Assembly: GCA_016946835.1 (NCBI GenBank)
Contig: JACVTC010000085.1
Coordinates: forward strand, 664,001-725,000
DNA: 61,000 nt
Direction: 5' to 3'
From: Neocallimastix lanati (nom. inval.)
Taxonomy: Eukaryota > Neocallimastigomycota > Neocallimastigomycetes > Neocallimastigales > Neocallimastigaceae
The position numbers were made by a program, and so were the translations under genes. Positions 27,967-38,079 of the stretch are shown piece by piece. Each line of letters starts with the position of its first letter. Within the stretch, counting starts at the first letter, position 1. Under the pieces are notes generated by a model. It was not told the DNA's origin. It saw only the letters and a list, made by a program, of their open reading frames with translations, and ran no database searches.

Positions 27967-28896
27967 TCAATTAGATTCATTTCTAATGATAATCTTGGCA
28001 TTACTTTCCATTATAGAATCTTCAAGAATAATATCTCCAACACTATCAACTGTAATACTTCCCGATTTGGGATTCTTAATAGATAAAACATGACCATTAA
28101 TAGTCGCTTCAACTTCTGAATATTCAAATGATAAATCTGTTCCTTCCATACTACAATTTATCATCTTTAAATTCTTACAGTAGCAAAGAGGTTGAGTTCC
28201 AATAATCTTACAATTAATTAAGGTTAAACCTTCAGAGAACCATGTTAAATATTCTCCTTTAATCGTTGAATTCTTAACTGTGACATTCTTACTATGCCAG
28301 AATGCATCTTTAGTATCAAGATAGGAATTAGTAATAGTCAAATTTTCCATATATTGGAATGAATATTTTCCACTGAATCTTAAATTATTAATTTTAACAT
28401 TATTAGTGCCAAAAAGCATATATACCGAATTAATAGTACTATTATTAATTTCAATATCATTACATTTCCATCCAAATTCTTCTGAATTAATAGTACAATT
28501 ATTTATCACTGTATTATGACATTCTCTTAAACATTTTACAGATTCCACCTTACAAGAATCAATATAACCATCATTAGCATACCAAATTGGAGCTCTTGTT
28601 TTTTCATCTAAATTAGAATTGATTAAAACATATTTTTGACTATGCCATAAAGGATATCTTAAAGAAAAATTACAAGAATCCACAATAACATTTCTTGATT
28701 CCTTTAAAGAAGATTCACCATCTTTTGGACCAGCGAAAGTACAATTCTTTATATGGGTATCTTTTAGATTATAGAGAGCTCTTTCTTCATCATAAGTTTC
28801 ATTTTCGATTACATTCATTGTTTTCAATTGAGGTTGTTGCACCTTGAAAATATTTTGAGCTTGTAAATTTAAATTATTTTGAGCAATTTCAATCAT
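27967..28896 (-). CDS. DUF3737-type beta-helix protein, copy 5
   Basis: 309 residues. Shares with copy 6 alone YVLINS (others YVLMNS or YILMNS) and GEYLTWF (others GEYLAWF), and K58 with copies 6 and 7. It also has E33, L44, V70, I304. Its 3' flank, including ATGGGTATAATTTTAT at 27,915-27,930, is that of copies 1 and 2. Confidence 0.88.
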   Translation of the reverse strand: MIEIAQNNLNLQAQNIFKVQQPQLKTMNVIENETYDEERALYNLKDTHIKNCTFAGPKDGESSLKESRNVIVDSCNFSLRYPLWHSQKYVLINSNLDEKTRAPIWYANDGYIDSCKVESVKCLRECHNTVINNCTINSEEFGWKCNDIEINNSTINSVYMLFGTNNVKINNLRFSGKYSFQYMENLTITNSYLDTKDAFWHSKNVTVKNSTIKGEYLTWFSEGLTLINCKIIGTQPLCYCKNLKMINCSMEGTDLSFEYSEVEATINGHVLSIKNPKSGSITVDSVGDIILEDSIMESNAKIIIRNESN

Positions 28897-29205
28897 TTTT
28901 ATTATTTAAAATATAACTTTTTTATAATATACTTTTTTATAATATACTTTTTTAATAATAAAAAAATTTAAAATTATTTTAATTTTCTAAAAATTTTATT
29001 TTTTTAAATATCTTATAAAAAAATATTTATATTAGCTATAAAGAATGAATATTATAGAAAAAAGAAAAAATGGAGATATTTATATTTTTTTTTTTAATTT
29101 TATCTAAAATGCTAAAAATAGATAAAGTTTATAAAATATTAATAAAAGGATTAAAAGTTAAATTCATCTATAAATCCGAAAAAATATTTATATTTTCTTT
29201 AATAG

Positions 29206-29223
29206 TGGATTAAATCCCGCGCA
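29206..29223 (-). promoter_or_regulatory. Shared upstream motif and TATA box, copy 5
   Basis: In gene direction TGCGCGGGATTTAATCCA, a variant of the array motif, about 320 bp before the ATG. TATA element ATATAAATAT at 29,076-29,085. A GATTGG box lies near 29,263. Confidence 0.5.
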
Positions 29224-30278
29224 TTAAAAATTACTAAATGACTTATTTTAATTTCAGTTTTTTGATTGGCTAGGGTTAGTTAATTTTAAATATATAAATC
29301 AATAATCTATATTTAAAAAAAAAAAAAAAATTATTATATCAATTTAATATAATTAAAAACTTAAATATATTAATTATAAATATATATATAATAAATATAT
29401 AAATATATATTGCAAACTATTTTTATTTTTTTTAGTAATTATATATTAAAAAAATTCACCATTTTTTAATTCATACGTTTTAAAACGTTTTATTTTTTTT
29501 TTTTTTTGGTAATTATTTATATTTTGTTTTTTTTTTAAAATTTATTATTGAAAATTTTCATTAATAATAATTAGAATGATTAAATGTATACATGATGGTT
29601 AATAGTAATAATTATAATAAACAATGAATTTCAATAATATTTAATTCAATTTTAAAGAAAAAAATTAAATAATAATATAATAAATATATATTTACTTGAT
29701 TTTTCATTTAAAAAAAAAAATTAATGTTTAATGCTTTGTTTATAATATAATAATTTATAATAATTATAAATTAATAAATATTAAGAAAAAAAATACTATT
29801 TAAAAAGTATATATTTTATTAAAGGTTTACTTTAAGTTTTAAAACAAATGAAACAGTAGTTCAGAATTTTTCTACATTAATTAAATCTTTTCACTTTTTA
29901 AGATTAAATATAATTAAATTAAATGTTTAAATAAAAAGTCTTACAAATAAAAATAATATAGCTAATTAAAAAAAAAAAAAAAAAAAATACTTAAAAAAAA
30001 AAAAAAAAGATCTCATAATGTATAATTAAATTTATATATAATTATATAATATATAATAAAACAATCAATATTGTTATTAAATATGATCAATTCTAACATA
30101 ATTATATATAATGAATCTAATTATTTTTAATATTAAATAGAGTGATTTTTTAATAAATATTCTTCATTTTACAAAAGTGGGGAAAATTATTAACATGAAT
30201 ATTATTTTCATTTATAAACTTGATATATTAAAAATATATAAATATGAAAATTATTCATTATACTGTTTATTTACATTT

Positions 30279-30480
30279 ATTAAATATTCAAATAAAGAAT
30301 CTTCTTTTTATATATAATCATTAGGTAACATGAAGGGAATAGTATAATTTAAAAGCAATAAAAAAAAATATATGACCATAATTAATAATTATTTTGTAAT
30401 AACCTAATTTTTAAAATACTATTCCCTCGTATTAACTAATGATTATATATAAAAAGATGGTTCTTTATTTGAATATTTAT
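30279..30480. repeat. Foldback: ~70-bp imperfect inverted repeat
   Basis: Left arm 30,279-30,352 (contains TATATATAATCATTAG and AGGGAATAGTAT) pairs with right arm about 30,409-30,480 (CTAATGATTATATATA, ATACTATTCCCT) around a ~56-bp loop. Either a MITE-like element or the relic centre of the inverted duplication that produced copies 5 and 6. Confidence 0.75.
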
Positions 30481-30726
30481 AAAATAACTAATAATTAAGA
30501 TCATATTTTGATTTAATGGTTGTAACTCTTAAATATGAATTTTAGTAAATAAAGATATCTTTATATGCATAATGAGTAATCATGACATAATTAGAAACTT
30601 TAATAGATATTACTAATATATATATTTATTTTTTATTTTTACTTTTATTTTATTTTATTTTTAATCAGTATATATTATATATTTAGTTTTTATTATTTGT
30701 TAAGTATAGTTTACAATAGTTTATAA

Positions 30727-30742
30727 TGCGGACTTCAATCCA
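30727..30742 (+). promoter_or_regulatory. 16-bp shared upstream motif and TATA box, copy 6
   Basis: TGCGGACTTCAATCCA, about 450 bp before the ATG. TATA element GTATAAATAT at 31,021-31,030. ATAATGAGTAATCATGACA at about 30,569-30,587. Confidence 0.55.
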
Positions 30743-30932
30743 TTTATTAGTTTTAAAATAAAAAAGTATAACTAATTATTTACTAAATTAAAAATTTATA
30801 ATTATAAATAAAGTTTATTTGAATAATTAGTAATAATTTATATTATTAAAGAAAAAATTTATCCATTTAAAAAAATTTTTTTTTTAATTTTTATTAATAA
30901 TACCAAAAAATTTAGTATTATAAATTAATAAT

Positions 30933-30977
<45 letters not shown>

Positions 30978-31193
30978 TAATAATATTATTATTAAATTTT
31001 TTTATAAAATAAAAAAAAAAGTATAAATATCTTCGTTTTTTCTTCAAAGTTCAAAGGAGTTTATTAAAAAATATATCTAATTAACATATAATTTATAATA
31101 AATAAACTTAAAAAAAGTAAAAAAAAAAGTTTATATTAATTTTCACAACGTAACGTATATTTAACATATTAAAAAAAAATAATAATAATAAAA

Positions 31194-32123
31194 ATGATTG
31201 AAATTGCTCAAAATAATTTAAATTTACAAGCTCAAAATATTTTCAAGGTGCAACAACCTCAATTGAAAACAATGAATGTGATTGAAAATAAAACTTATGA
31301 TGAAGAAAGAGCTCTCTATAATCTAAAAGATACTCATATAAAGAATTGTACTTTCGCTGGTCCAAAAGATGGTGAATCTTCTTTAAAGGAATCAAGAAAT
31401 GTTATTGTGGATTCTTGTAATTTCTCTTTGAGATATCCTTTATGGCATAGTCAGAAATATGTTTTAATCAATTCTAATTTAGATGAAAAGACTAGAGCTC
31501 CAATTTGGTATGCTAATGATGGTTATATTGATTCATGTAAAGTGGAATCTGTAAAATGTTTAAGAGAATGTCATAATACAGTGATAAATAATTGTACTAT
31601 TAATTCAGAAGAATTTGGATGGAAATGTAATGATATTGAAATTAATAATAGTACTATCAATTCAGTATATATGCTTTTTGGAACTAATAATGTTAAAATT
31701 AATAATTTAAGATTCAGTGGTAAATATTCATTCCAATACATGGAAAATTTGACTATTACTAATTCATATCTTGATACTAAAGATGCATTCTGGCATAGTA
31801 AGAATGTCACAGTTAAGAATTCAACGATTAAAGGAGAATATTTAACATGGTTCTCTGAAGGTTTAACCTTAATTAATTGTAAGATTATTGGAACTCAACC
31901 TCTTTGCTACTGTAAGAATTTAAAGATGATAAACTGTAGTATGGAAGGAACAGATTTGAGTTTTGAATATTCAGAAGTTGAAGCTACTATTAATGGACAT
32001 GTTTTATCTATTAAGAATCCCAAATCGGGAAGTATTACAGTTGATAGTGTTGGAGACATTATTCTTGAAGATTCTATCATGGAAAGTAATGCTAAAATTA
32101 TTGTTAGAAAAGAATCCAATTAA
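31194..32123 (+). CDS. DUF3737-type beta-helix protein, copy 6
   Basis: 309 residues, sister to copy 5 through the central coding part but with K33 and V304, and a unique RKESN ending. Followed in tandem by copy 7. Downstream AAAATTATACCCATTGA near 32,174-32,190. Confidence 0.88.
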   Translation: MIEIAQNNLNLQAQNIFKVQQPQLKTMNVIENKTYDEERALYNLKDTHIKNCTFAGPKDGESSLKESRNVIVDSCNFSLRYPLWHSQKYVLINSNLDEKTRAPIWYANDGYIDSCKVESVKCLRECHNTVINNCTINSEEFGWKCNDIEINNSTINSVYMLFGTNNVKINNLRFSGKYSFQYMENLTITNSYLDTKDAFWHSKNVTVKNSTIKGEYLTWFSEGLTLINCKIIGTQPLCYCKNLKMINCSMEGTDLSFEYSEVEATINGHVLSIKNPKSGSITVDSVGDIILEDSIMESNAKIIVRKESN

Positions 32124-33438
32124 TCTTTTTAAAGTATAACATATGAAATATATTATAAGATTTATTATATAATAAAATTATACCCATTGACTTAACTATA
32201 TTTAAAAAATGTTGAGTTTTTTTATATTATAAATTAATATAAAAAAAATTTACTATAGATCATTTTTCATTATTAGTATTATTATTAAAAAAAATAGTAA
32301 GATATATTAATATTAGATATTTTAAATTTTAATAAAAAATAATATGAATATATATGCATTTAAAATTATCAATAGATATTTATTTTATTAATTAATATAT
32401 ATATAATTTTTTTTATATAAAAATAGTTGTTAAAAACTATTTTCATGTTTATTGTAAATTTAAATTAAAATCTATTATAAAGAATGATATTTATTTAAAT
32501 GCTAAAAAATAATTTAAATAAAATTAAATATAAAATACTTAAAAATAATTTTAATAATTAAAAAACGGAGTGATTGACAGAGTATTTTTTTTTTTTATTT
32601 TTTGTTAATTAGTAGAAGGTTAAATTATTTTAAAATTAGAAATTTAAAATATTAATAAATTTATAGAAAATTTAAAAATAATATTTAAAAAAAAAAAAAA
32701 AAAAATAAAGAAAGAAAACTTTAATTAATAATAATTTATTAATAATAATTGTTAATTATACTGCAATAAATTAAGACAATTTATTATTTAAATTGATGAA
32801 TTTATTATTATATTTAAATTTTTTTTTATTTTTTTTTTTTCAATTTCTTTCTATATTCTTCTTTTCCATAATGAAAATTGTAATAAAACATTAAAAATAT
32901 ATTTTTGCGGAATTTATTCCACACATAAATGATTAGTAATTGAATCTTTTTTTTTTTTTTACTAAAAATTTTTTTATTTATTATAAAATAAAATAAAATA
33001 AAAAAAAAAAGTATAAAATATTAATAATATATATAAATATAATATATGTAATAAATATAATCTAAATATACTGTAATATTAATGATATTAATAATTTAAA
33101 TTTATTAATTAAAAAATCTAAAAATCAATCAATGATCCTTTATTTCTAAAAAAAAAAAAAAAAATAAAAAAAAAAATATACTAATTAACATTAATAAACT
33201 TTAATTTATAATAAATTATGTAAAAATAAAATTTTAATATTGATAAATATATATATATATATAGAAAAAAAAACGTATAAATACCAAAAATTTTTCTTTA
33301 AAGATAAAATTTCAGATAAACAAAATAAAAAATTTTTTAGAAAAAAAAATATAAATTTAATTTAGTAAAATATTTTCATATAAAAAGTACTATTCAATTA
33401 ACAAATAACTAATTTTAATTATTAAAAGAATAATAAAA
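32124..33438. other. Spacer between tandem copies 6 and 7
   Basis: No gene. Very AT-rich, with poly-A tracts near 32,687 and 33,150, and the copy 7 promoter elements. Confidence 0.6.
32906..32921 (+). promoter_or_regulatory. 16-bp shared upstream motif and TATA box, copy 7
   Basis: TGCGGAATTTATTCCA, about 520 bp before the ATG; this motif survives although most of the surrounding upstream DNA no longer matches the other copies. TATA element GTATAAATAC at 33,275-33,284. Confidence 0.55.
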
Positions 33439-34365
33439 ATGATTGAAGTTGCTCAAAATTCAAATTCTCAAAATTCAAATTTATTCAAGGTTCAAAAACC
33501 ACAAATTAAAACTATTGAAGTGATAGAAAATCAGACCTATGATGAAGAAAGAGCTCTCTATAATACAAAAAATACTCATGTAAAGAATTGTACATTTGCT
33601 GGTCCAAAGGATGGGGAATCTGTCTTAAAGGAATCAAGAAATGTTATTGTGGATTCTTGTAATTTCTCTTTAAGATATCCTTTATGGCATTGTCAAAAGT
33701 ATATATTAATGAATTCTACTTTAGATGATAAAACCAGAGCTCCAATTTGGTATGCTAATGATGGTTATATTGATACTTGTACAGTGGAGTCAGTAAAATG
33801 TTTAAGAGAATGCCACAATACTGTAATTAATAATTGTACTATTAATTCAGAAGAATTTGGATGGAAATGTGATAATATTGAAATTAATAATAGTACTATT
33901 AATTCAGTATATATGCTTTTTGACACTAATAATGTTAAAATTAATAATATTAAATTTACTGGAAAGTATTCCTTCCAATATATGGAGAATTTAACAATTA
34001 CTAATTCATATCTTGATACTAAAGATGCATTCTGGCATAGTAAGAATGTCACGGTTAAAAATTCAACGATTAAAGGAGAATATTTAGCGTGGTTCTCAGA
34101 AAATTTAACATTAATTAATTGTAAGATTATTGGAACTCAACCTCTTTGCTACTGTAAGAATTTAAAGATGATAAATTGTACTATGGAAGATACTGATTTA
34201 TCATTTGAATATTCAGAAGTTGAAGCCACTATTAATGGACATGTTTTATCTATTAAGAATCCCAAATCGGGAAGTATTACAGTTGATAGTGTTGGAGACA
34301 TTATTCTTGAAGATTCCATTATGGAAAGTAATGCCAAGATTATTGTTAGAAATGAATCTAATTAA
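33439..34365 (+). CDS. DUF3737-type beta-helix protein, copy 7 (most diverged)
   Basis: 308 residues and the outgroup of the array. The N-terminal 30 residues differ (NSNSQNSNLF stretch), with further changes such as NTKNTHVKN, LWHCQKYILMN, MLFDTNN and MEDTDLSF, yet all family signatures are kept, so it is under selection rather than decaying. Only copy arranged in tandem instead of as a divergent pair. The downstream element AAAATTATACCCATTAA is at about 34,398-34,414. Confidence 0.88.
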   Translation: MIEVAQNSNSQNSNLFKVQKPQIKTIEVIENQTYDEERALYNTKNTHVKNCTFAGPKDGESVLKESRNVIVDSCNFSLRYPLWHCQKYILMNSTLDDKTRAPIWYANDGYIDTCTVESVKCLRECHNTVINNCTINSEEFGWKCDNIEINNSTINSVYMLFDTNNVKINNIKFTGKYSFQYMENLTITNSYLDTKDAFWHSKNVTVKNSTIKGEYLAWFSENLTLINCKIIGTQPLCYCKNLKMINCTMEDTDLSFEYSEVEATINGHVLSIKNPKSGSITVDSVGDIILEDSIMESNAKIIVRNESN

Positions 34366-34876
34366 AAACGAAAGGTACATTAATAGAATCAATACATAAA
34401 ATTATACCCATTAAATGAACTATATATCAAAAATTCTATATTATTATCAGAAATAAAATAAAATAAATTAAATCGTAGATCATTTTTCGTAATATCATCA
34501 TGTACAGAAAAAATTATAAATTTAAATTATTTAAATTAGAAAATATCATAAATATATATGGTATTTTTAAATTATAAACAGATAAAATTAGAAATAAAAT
34601 AAAATGAAATACATAATAGATTATATTTCATAATTTATATAATCATGTACAGAGAATAGTTATATATTCAAAATATTTGAATATTGAAATATCATAATTA
34701 TTATATATTTTATTTTTAAATTTTTAATCGATAAATATTTATTTTCTATTTATTATTTTTATTTCATAAAAAAAATTTTTTATAATAATAAATTTGCAAG
34801 TATTAATATATTTTTATTATTTTAATTGAAGATTTCAATTAAAATCTATCAAAAATAATAGAATATATTTAAATTA

Positions 34877-34915
<39 letters not shown>

Positions 34916-35294
34916 AAATAAAAAAAATTATAATAAATAATATCGTAATTGATCTCACATAAGTTGTTTGTAGTTAAATTTTATAATTATTAAGTGTAAA
35001 AAAAATATATATATATCTATATATATATATAAAAAGAATATAAATATATATGATAATAATAAAAGTATCAGTAGTAATAGTAATACTTTTTCATTTTAGT
35101 ATTAAATATTCATATTAAATAAATGTAATAGTAAACGTATTAGTATATTAGTATTGTAGTAATAATAGTAATAATCGTAGTAAGGTGACACTCTCTGCTT
35201 TAGTATGAATTAGAATTTAAAGTGTTGAAATTTCATTATTGATTTTTTTTAAAGATTATTCCATTTTTTCATATTCAATTTCAGTTTTAAGAAT

Positions 35295-35331
<37 letters not shown>

Positions 35332-35589
35332 AGAAGGAATAATGGTTATTTGTAAATACTAAATATTATCTTTTTCTATTATTATTATTATTCATTTATT
35401 TCATAATTGTTTTTATTTTAATTTATTACCAGAATATTTTTCATTCATGAATAAAGTGATAAGAATATAAAAAAAATATAATAATAAAGATAAAATAAAT
35501 AGGTAAATGTTTTTCATTAGATAATTCAGATAATTCTTTCTCTCTAACTAAAAAGACAGTTAAATGGGATAGATTAAAATGTATAAATG
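34366..35589. other. AT-rich spacer, no gene seen
   Basis: Contains poly-A tracts at 34,878-34,912 and 35,299-35,329 and AGTAAT-like repeats near 35,060-35,180. Nothing coding recognised. Confidence 0.6.
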
Positions 35590-37440
35590 AAAAAAGAATC
35601 AATTTTTGACAATAACTACTTTAGTGTATTAGAGGAAGTGATTCCGGATACTGATATTAGTGTTGATGATGTTTCTAAGAAATTTATATCAACTAACATT
35701 CAATATTGCTAAAGAACTTAATATTACGTCAATGTCAGAGGTAAGAAAATCTTTTTTTCATATGTCACAGAAAATATTTAATTTGCAAAAACTTAAAATG
35801 AAATTATATAAATCCATTAAAAGAAGAGGTTCTACTTATAATTTAGATAAATTTGAAGAAATTATTGAAAAATATAATAGAATGTGCAAAATTATTCATC
35901 ATATGTGTAATATTTATAGGAAAGCTGAATACCAATAGTGGATCAATACAGGATGTGAATATATGAAATTTCATAATCCAAAGAAAGCTTGAAAGTAACT
36001 TAAACCAACAGCAAAAGTAGATAAATTCAAATTCTACAATAAAGAACAAAAATAGTAAATTAGCTACTTCTACTAAAGAAATGGTCTAGTAAATTTTTCT
36101 AACTGTACAATCAAGTATATGATAATGAATGGGATATAAATCAGTATAGAAGAAATTAAAAAAAAAAAAAGCAATATTAGCTACTCCAAATTATAAAGCT
36201 TCAGACCGGGATGGAAATCCTATTGAATTTTATAATGCTTTAATTCCTCCTGATGACGAAAATTCAGTAAATAATTCTGCTTCTGGTTTAAATTGTTTAC
36301 AGAAGATATTCTCTAGAATTTGGAATGAAGAATTTCCTAGTACATGGAATGAAACAAGTATTATATCTATTCCTAAAAAAGGGAAATGATCTATCTGATT
36401 GTGACAATTATCGAGGTATCTCTCTGATTAATAATGGTATAAAACTCATTTCGAAAATAGTCTCCAAAAGAATTTTCGAAAATATAGACTTAAAAAATAA
36501 TTTTATTAGACCAGAGTAATTTGGATTTCATAATAAAGAAGAAAGTGTTGTGGTGGACTCTTTGCTGATGATATTGTTCTATGCGCACCGTCAAGAACTA
36601 AGTTAAAAAAAAAATTGCTTAAGAAGGTAAATGAATGAGCTATATATAATATGATGAATTTTGGAATTTACAAGTGTGCAACGATGGTAATTTCGATCAG
36701 ACACACACACCTCCTTTTCAAAAATACAAGAGATCCTACTTTTCATCTTGCTGGTCAACCAATCCCAATAACTAAAATATTATACCTATTTTAAGTATAC
36801 CATTTGATAAAAGCTTATCGTTGAATCCTATTATTAAATTACTTAACACTAAAGTCATCAAAGCCCTCTTTTCTGTTAGCAAATTTCTTTCAAATTCCAA
36901 AATTCCTAATTCCATTTTAAAAAGATTATAATTAACTCCTACGTGTTTAGTAAAGTCTCTTACTTTGTACCTTTACTTGGTTCAAATAAAGAGAAAACAA
37001 ATAATACTCAGAAAATTAATTAATAAAAAGATAAGATGAATTGCAGGTTTACACAAAGCCAAATCTTTTATTACTGTATATTCTATTTCAAAAGATTTAA
37101 ATATTCCTCCATTGTCTGCTAAGTGTGCTTTGTCTCAAGTCAAATATTTTGATAAATGGAAAGATTCAAATTGTATTATTTCCTTATTAGCTAATAATAT
37201 TCCAAAATTTAGAAAATATACATGGATGAAAGAAAGAAGAATTCTTAAACGAAAACTAGAGAAAAGAAGTAGTAACGATAAAGAAATCAAAAATTTTTAT
37301 TGGAAAAGAGATACGAAAATCAATTCTATTAAAGCTGAATTTTATGACAAAAAACAGATTCGAAGAAACATCAGATTTTATAAAACTTTTGTTATGAATA
37401 TTCTGATCTTTTATATGGTTTCTATTGGTTATTGAGAGCA
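35590..37440 (+). pseudogene. Non-LTR retrotransposon (LINE) reverse transcriptase remnant
   Basis: Plus-strand broken ORF2. A linker region (VLEEVIPDTDISVDDVSKKF near 35,625-35,690, then a frameshift into 35,660-35,938) is followed by RT pieces: KASDRDGNPIEFY near 36,200, WNETSIISIPKKG near 36,345-36,385, LSDCDNYRGISLINNG near 36,395, FIRPE, and then, after a deletion, FADDIVLCAPS near 36,560 with the catalytic FADD. The C-terminal part includes NIPPLSAKCALSQVKYFDKW (about 37,102-37,160). It shares these blocks with the minus-strand remnants at 44.6-48.6 kb. Many stops; no endonuclease domain seen. Confidence 0.85.
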
Positions 37441-37659
37441 AGAAGCGGATATAGATTAGATGCTAGAATTGATTAAAGCTGTAAAAAATAATAGATCAAG
37501 TGTGTCCTAATTTTTTTTCCATGTTGTAAAAGTAATAAATAATGGATAAATCATTGATTAATTGATTGTCCATTTTTCAATCATATTCATAGTAAAAGTC
37601 ATTGATAAAATTTTATTCTTGTAGAACGCTTTTAACCGTGGCAACCTAACAAATGATAT

Positions 37660-37770
37660 AGTTAATAGTAATAATGATAATAGTAATAGTAATAAATAGT
37701 AATAGTAATAATAGTAATAGTAATAACAGTTATAGTAATAATAGTTATAATAATATTAGTAATAGAATTA
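37660..37770. repeat. (AGTAAT)n-type microsatellite
   Basis: Degenerate AGTAAT/AATAGT hexamers, coding Asn/Ser runs in the plus-strand frame that continues as NNLYVDSSMCEKVFNFLLGE before breaking at 37,874. Confidence 0.8.
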
Positions 37771-37940
37771 TTAATAATGTTAGTAATAGTATTGAAAATA
37801 ATTTGTATGTTGATTCTAGTATGTGTGAAAAAGTGTTTAATTTCCTTCTTGGGGAAAAAAGTATTAATAAATAGTACAAGGAATTGGAAGGATCTATTTA
37901 AGTACCAAATGAAATCAGGTGCTTATTCTGATACCCCATT

Positions 37941-38017
37941 CTTGGTGGTTAATGCTATTGGTGAGGCGTTGGTCTTTGTTCAATAGGTTCAAATCGAATC
38001 CTACTACTACTACCAAG
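37941..38017 (+). other. tRNA-like scrap (possible SINE or LINE head)
   Basis: CTTGGTGGT at 37,941-37,949 pairs with ACTACCAAG at about 38,009-38,017 as an acceptor-like stem, and GGTTCAAATCGAATCC resembles a Pol III box B with a short insertion. Box A is poor. A GC-richer tail (AAGCGGGGCTAGCGCAACC) follows to about 38,070. Not a functional tRNA. Confidence 0.3.
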
Positions 38018-38079
38018 AGTGTCAATGCTGAAGAAACAGTAAGACAGGCTAAGCGGGGCTAGCGCAACCAATGAAGATC

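Larger units (their letters stand above)
28897..31193. other. Divergent intergenic region copies 5/6
   Basis: No gene. Same A-to-B polarity as the copy 1/2 region but more diverged. Contains the foldback sequence at 30,279-30,480 and a poly-T tract of more than 35 at 30,935-30,972. Confidence 0.7.

Noticed and set aside
35843-36049. 68-residue minus-strand frame in the LINE region
   Set aside because: Antisense to the recognisable LINE linker frame.
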